From: SZUA-378 sp036652815
Lineage (GTDB): Bacteria > Bacillota > Clostridia > Lachnospirales > Lachnospiraceae
Reading direction: 5' to 3'
Assembly: GCA_036652815.1 (NCBI GenBank)
Contig: JAVVVE010000040.1
Span: 1 to 9,710, forward strand
DNA length: 9,710 nucleotides
Part shown: piece after piece, positions 7,334 through 9,710 of the stretch
Numbering within the stretch: position 1 is the first letter of the stretch
Layout of the letters: each line of letters begins with the position of its first letter
Program-made: the position numbers and the translations under genes
Notes under the pieces: model-generated
What the model saw: only the letters and a program-made list of their open reading frames with translations
What the model was told of the DNA's origin: nothing
Database searches by the model: none

Positions 7334-7364
7334 ATATCAAGATCTTATTTCACTTATTGATTTG
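7334..7364 (+). repeat. Direct repeat, copy 2 (non-coding ghost of the cvpA end)
   Basis: Second copy of the 31-base repeat at 6534-6564, starting two bases after the stop codon of the shortened rsiV-like gene. Here the position matching the cvpA stop reads TTG instead of TAG. It marks the junction between the two units of the tandem duplication. Confidence 0.9.
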
Positions 7365-7368
7365 TATC

Positions 7369-7410
7369 AAACCCGGCAATTCGGTAACCCTATCGATTGA
7401 CGGGTTTTTA
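7369..7410 (+). terminator. Rho-independent terminator between the cvpA transcript and the sigma gene
   Basis: AAACCCG (7369-7375) pairs with CGGGTTT (7401-7407). After a small internal loop the stem can extend through AATTCG with CGATT (one bulge), and a run of five T follows the stem. It would end transcription of cvpA and the shortened rsiV-like gene and insulate the sigma operon. Confidence 0.7.
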
Positions 7411-7438
7411 ACTTGTGAAGGAATCACATCTTATGAAG

Positions 7439-7465
7439 TGAAACTTTTTGATTCATTGGAACGTC
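7439..7465 (+). promoter_or_regulatory. ECF-type promoter, probably autoregulated by the sigma factor encoded next
   Basis: TGAAAC (7439-7444) followed by a T run and, after 17 bases, CGTC (7462-7465) in the context CGTCTAAT. This matches the TGAAAC/CGTC pattern of SigV/SigW/SigX-type ECF promoters in Firmicutes. Transcription would start near 7472, about 30 bases before the sigma ATG. Autoregulation is typical for ECF/anti-sigma operons and is inferred here. Confidence 0.75.
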
Positions 7466-7487
7466 TAATTAGTATACTTTTAAAAGT

Positions 7488-7494
7488 AAAGGAG
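7488..7494 (+). promoter_or_regulatory. Ribosome binding site of the sigma factor gene
   Basis: AAAGGAG lies 8 bases before ATG 7503 and fixes that start. Confidence 0.8.
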
Positions 7495-7502
7495 TAGCAT
7501 AT

Positions 7503-7994
7503 ATGAGCTCTGCAAGCATGCGAACAAGAGTGGAAGAAAAAATACTGGATTCATACGAGGGACTCTATCGTTTGGCATACAGTTACGTACGCAATGAGGA
7601 AGATGCACTGGATATTGTACAGGAAAGTGTATATAAAGCGATTCAAAACGCCGGTAGCGTTAAGCAGGAAGAATACATTAAGACGTGGCTTTGCCGCATC
7701 GTCATGAATACTTCTCTTGATACAATCAAGAAGAGAAAAGGAGAGACAAGCATAGAGGGTATAGCGGAGCACGGAACAGAAGACACGTACCGAGATTTTG
7801 ACACATTACAGGCATTGGAGATACTGAATGAGAAAGAGAAAACAATTATTATTTTACGGTTTTTTGAAGAATACAAACTGGAAGAGGTTGCCAATATAGT
7901 AAATGAAAATGTAAATACAGTGAAAACTTTACTATACCGGAGTCTAAAAAAATTAAAGATAGAGATAGCGAAAGGAGAAGCCGATGAAATCTAA
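7503..7994 (+). CDS. ECF RNA polymerase sigma factor, SigV-like
   Basis: A 163-residue sigma-70 family factor with only regions 2 and 4, as in all ECF factors. Region 2 covers about residues 14-79 (YEGLYRLAYSYVRNEEDALDIVQESVYKAI, then TWLCRIVMNTSLDTIKKRK), which binds core polymerase and the -10 element. Region 4 covers about 101-154, with helix-turn-helix LEEVANIVNENVNTVKTLLYRSLKKLK reading the -35 element. The neighbouring RsiV-type anti-sigma gene, overlapping by 11 bases, suggests the SigV group, which in Bacillus subtilis, Enterococcus faecalis and Clostridioides difficile answers to lysozyme. Its likely own promoter is at 7439-7465. Family call is secure; the SigV subgroup rests mainly on the partner gene and promoter motif. 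Confidence 0.93.
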   Translation: MSSASMRTRVEEKILDSYEGLYRLAYSYVRNEEDALDIVQESVYKAIQNAGSVKQEEYIKTWLCRIVMNTSLDTIKKRKGETSIEGIAEHGTEDTYRDFDTLQALEILNEKEKTIIILRFFEEYKLEEVANIVNENVNTVKTLLYRSLKKLKIEIAKGEADEI

Positions 7995-8892
7995 TAACTT
8001 AGAAGATATGAAAGAAGAATATAAGGCAATTAAAATTCCGGGGCAGCTCAAAGACATCGTGGAGCAATCCATACAGCAGGCAATAGAAGAAGGAGAACCT
8101 ATGAAAAAAGAGAAGCAATCTGCCACTATAATAAAAATAATCCTAAAAAGAACGGCTCAAGTTGCAGCGGCGGCTATTATTGTGGTTACCGTGATGGTCA
8201 ATACCAGTGCTACAGTGGCTCAGGCAATGGAGAAAATACCGGTAATAGGAGCGATTACCAAAGTGATCACGTTTAGAACCTATGAGAAAAAAACAGAAAA
8301 TATGGAAGCAAAGATTGAAGTTCCGCAGATTACCAATGAAGATTTAACCAATGCACCGGCACAACTCAATAAATCGGTAGAAGAATATACAGATGAATTA
8401 ATCGCCCGGTTTGAAGCGGATATGGCAACCGGCAATGGCGAGAATCACGAATCTGTAGATACGATCTCAAAAGTTTTAACAGATAATGATAAGATGTTCT
8501 CTTTGCGAATCGATACAACGATTGCACAGGGTGGCGCGATTAACATCAGCAAAATCTATCATATTAATAAACAGACGGATTCTATGATGGTGTTAAAGGA
8601 TTTATTTCAAGACAATGCAGATTACGTACAGGTTATCTCTGATAATATCAAAGAACAGATGCGTGCAGAGATGAAAGCGGATGAGAATATCGTATATTTT
8701 ATAGATAGTGAAGCACCGGAGTCTGATTTTAAGGCAATCGATCCTAACCAAAACTTCTATATTAATGAACAGGGAAAATTAGTCATGGCGTTTGACAAAT
8801 ATGCTGTAGCACCCGGGTATATGGGAACAATGGATTTTGAGATTCCGACGGAAGTTGTGAAAGACATTGTAAAAGAAGGTTATTTAAACTAG
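7984..8892 (+). CDS. rsiV: RsiV-type membrane anti-sigma factor (DUF3298)
   Basis: A 302-residue single-pass membrane protein expected to hold the SigV-like factor inactive until a signal arrives. Residues 1-40 form the cytoplasmic sigma-binding segment (YKAIKIPGQLKDIVEQSI). A membrane helix spans about 57-78 and ends in the AQA motif at 79-81. The outer part contains a linker region to about 185 and the DUF3298 domain at about 190-295 with FYINEQGKLVMAFDKYAVAPGYMG. In B. subtilis, RsiV binds lysozyme directly, which lets signal peptidase cut at an AxA site just after the membrane helix before RasP cuts within it; the AQA fits this. AAAGGAG at 7971-7977 lies 6 bases before the ATG, and the start lies inside the sigma gene, so translation is probably coupled. 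An in-frame internal start is visible at 8101. Confidence 0.92.
   Translation: MKSNNLEDMKEEYKAIKIPGQLKDIVEQSIQQAIEEGEPMKKEKQSATIIKIILKRTAQVAAAAIIVVTVMVNTSATVAQAMEKIPVIGAITKVITFRTYEKKTENMEAKIEVPQITNEDLTNAPAQLNKSVEEYTDELIARFEADMATGNGENHESVDTISKVLTDNDKMFSLRIDTTIAQGGAINISKIYHINKQTDSMMVLKDLFQDNADYVQVISDNIKEQMRAEMKADENIVYFIDSEAPESDFKAIDPNQNFYINEQGKLVMAFDKYAVAPGYMGTMDFEIPTEVVKDIVKEGYLN
8090..8103 (+). promoter_or_regulatory. Possible internal ribosome binding site and start inside rsiV
   Basis: AAGGAG (8090-8095), 5 bases, then ATG at 8101, which is Met40 of RsiV in frame. Initiation here would yield a form without the sigma-binding segment. It may be chance, since the bases encode Glu-Glu-Gly-Glu, but the same site is the apparent start of the shortened paralogue upstream. 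Confidence 0.4.
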
Positions 8893-8989
8893 CTAATTAG
8901 AATAGACCTTGTGTCTCCAACTTAATAGATTCTTTAGAAACATTATAAATTCATAAGAAAACAGTCAATCATTAGACACATCTTATCGC

Positions 8990-8995
8990 TATAAT
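8990..8995 (+). promoter_or_regulatory. Putative promoter -10 box before the gene at 9028
   Basis: A perfect TATAAT in the 135-base gap after rsiV. Initiation near 9002 would give a leader of about 26 bases. The -35 region is weak: TAGACA is only 11 bases upstream and the correct spacing holds no good match. I see no U-tract terminator between the rsiV stop and this site, so read-through from the sigma operon remains possible. Confidence 0.4.
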
Positions 8996-9027
8996 GAACC
9001 TATCAAGTTGAAAGGGGTTAGACGCTT

Positions 9028-9591
9028 ATGTATGAAACAATATTACAACAGACAACAGGAATAAAACTATATCAAGAGGAAGAACAATTGATGGATGCAA
9101 AAAAATGCGAACTGCTGTGCGATATGATTGATTTGAAAAAAACATATACGCATGTATCTGAAATATTCTTTGACTCACCTATGATAGAGGAAATGACATC
9201 ACCGGAGCAATTCATGATAACAATAGAGAAAAAAGGAAATAATCAGACCTTCACCTTGAAAAGAAAGATTAAGATTGGAAAGTATGGAAGTGAATCCATG
9301 GTACGTCTTTCCAAGAAGCAGTATGTTGCAATTATGAAAGGCAGCATCGAATGGATGAAAGACAGCGCCAAAGTTCTGGTAAATGAATTTTATCAAAAGA
9401 TAAAACTATTTGAATATAAAGTAGGCAAGATTATCAACTGCATTAGGCAGGAGATGTATCTAACTAAGAAGCAGATGCAAATCATCATAGATACACACAT
9501 TCAGGAACTGTTTGCAAATGATGTTTTACCGATTGAGGATAGTCATCTGGAGCTGGCACATGTTTTGGTAAGATGTAATAGCATCTCATAA
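9028..9591 (+). CDS. Unrecognised protein, 187 residues
   Basis: I do not recognise this family. AAAGGGG at 9011-9017 lies 10 bases before the ATG and supports the start. The protein is hydrophilic and rich in Lys, Glu, Ile and Met, with no signal peptide or membrane helix, so it should be cytoplasmic. The middle part (about residues 62-125) alternates strands and helices (FMITIEKKGNNQTFTLKRKIKI, then MVRLSKKQYVAIMKGSIEWM). The basic TLKRKIKI strand followed by a helix and another strand faintly recalls CYTH/VTC-type folds, but the usual paired charged motifs are not clear and I do not assign it. The C-terminus is helical and ends in RCNSIS. It stands alone between a putative promoter and a strong terminator, beside the sigma/RsiV locus. 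Confidence 0.75.
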   Translation: MYETILQQTTGIKLYQEEEQLMDAKKCELLCDMIDLKKTYTHVSEIFFDSPMIEEMTSPEQFMITIEKKGNNQTFTLKRKIKIGKYGSESMVRLSKKQYVAIMKGSIEWMKDSAKVLVNEFYQKIKLFEYKVGKIINCIRQEMYLTKKQMQIIIDTHIQELFANDVLPIEDSHLELAHVLVRCNSIS

Positions 9592-9609
9592 TGGGATATT
9601 ATCTAATTG

Positions 9610-9650
9610 AAATCACCATTTTTCTCAATATGAAAAAATGGTGATTTTTT
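9610..9650 (+). terminator. Strong Rho-independent terminator after the gene at 9028
   Basis: AAATCACCATTTTT (9610-9623) pairs with the reverse complement within 9634-9647 around a loop of about 10 bases, followed by a T run to 9650. The A/T flanks make it potentially bidirectional. It begins 19 bases after the stop codon. Confidence 0.9.
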
Positions 9651-9663
9651 AATAGAAAAAGTG

Positions 9664-9692
9664 TTGACATTGAATGACGCACATGATATTAT
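9664..9692 (+). promoter_or_regulatory. Near-consensus housekeeping promoter at the window end
   Basis: TTGACA (9664-9669), a 17-base spacer, and TATTAT (9687-9692) with TGA just before it, giving an extended -10. Transcription would start near 9699 and run out of the window. The strength suggests a highly expressed gene or stable RNA downstream, which is not visible here. Confidence 0.7.
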
Positions 9693-9710
9693 GTCTAAGT
9701 TGCGTGTTTG

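Larger units (their letters stand above)
7334..8893 (+). repeat. Intact second unit (1560 bp) of the tandem duplication
   Basis: Contains the end of cvpA, the terminator, the ECF promoter, the sigma gene and full-length rsiV. The offset between matching rsiV bases of the two units is a constant 1560 from 6661 to the end. Homology stops one base after the rsiV stop codon in both copies (7333 and 8893). Confidence 0.85.

Noticed and set aside
6534..7364. Direct repeats flanking the shortened rsiV-like gene as a target-site duplication of a transposon
   Set aside because: No transposase, integrase or terminal inverted repeats are present, and the enclosed DNA is a copy of the neighbouring gene. 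Tandem duplication with deletions explains all offsets.
8910..8980. Inverted repeat TGTGTCT / AGACACA after rsiV as a terminator
   Set aside because: Only seven base pairs around a loop of 57 bases, with no T run.
1670..9396. Open frames on the minus strand and alternate plus-strand frames within the main genes
   Set aside because: They lie opposite or inside well-supported genes, lack ribosome binding sites and show no recognisable domains.
1..9710. CRISPR arrays, tRNA or rRNA genes, riboswitches
   Set aside because: No regularly spaced repeats, cloverleaf sequences or known riboswitch cores were recognised by eye.

Overview
The window reads as a chromosomal segment of a low-GC Gram-positive anaerobe of the class Clostridia, most likely a Lachnospiraceae-type bacterium. 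The evidence is the dnaX-ybaB-recR order, the LysM protein, the DUF5711-like protein and the CvpA protein lying next to each other, strong AGGAGG-type ribosome binding sites, moderately AT-rich codon use, and an RsiV/ECF sigma pair of the SigV type. All genes I can support lie on the + strand. The organism is inferred from family and context only.

Positions 2-2524 hold a DNA replication and repair block: the 3' part of dnaX (clamp-loader tau subunit; its first codons lie outside the window), the YbaB/EbfC nucleoid-associated protein, and recR, which overlaps ybaB by one base. Positions 2562-6559 hold an aldose 1-epimerase (galM) and three envelope genes: a single-pass membrane protein with a C-terminal LysM domain, a single-pass membrane protein with a beta-propeller-like outer part (DUF5711-like), and a four-helix CvpA-family membrane protein.

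Positions 6534-8893 are the most interesting part. An ECF sigma factor gene (7503-7994) overlaps by 11 bases a full-length RsiV-type anti-sigma factor (7984-8892). An ECF-type promoter (TGAAAC, 17 bases, CGTC) precedes the pair, so the system probably activates its own transcription. Directly upstream, fused to the end of cvpA and before a terminator, lies a second, shortened rsiV-like gene (6583-7332). It keeps the membrane or signal segment and the whole outer DUF3298 domain but lacks the sigma-binding N-terminus. The coordinates fit a 1560-bp tandem duplication of [cvpA end - terminator - promoter - sigma gene - rsiV], followed by four deletions in the first copy (646, 72, 27 and 15 bp, together 760 bp) that leave an 800-bp unit. 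The result is an RsiV sensor domain uncoupled from its sigma factor and moved from the ECF promoter to the cvpA transcript. It could act as a secreted or membrane-bound decoy, or binder, of lysozyme or whatever ligand this RsiV senses.

Positions 8893-9710 hold a separate unrecognised gene (9028-9591) with its own putative promoter and a strong terminator. A near-consensus housekeeping promoter (TTGACA, 17 bases, TATTAT with an extended -10) follows and points to a gene beyond the window. No tRNA, rRNA, CRISPR array, transposase or riboswitch was recognised, and no gene-free stretch exceeds 300 bases.
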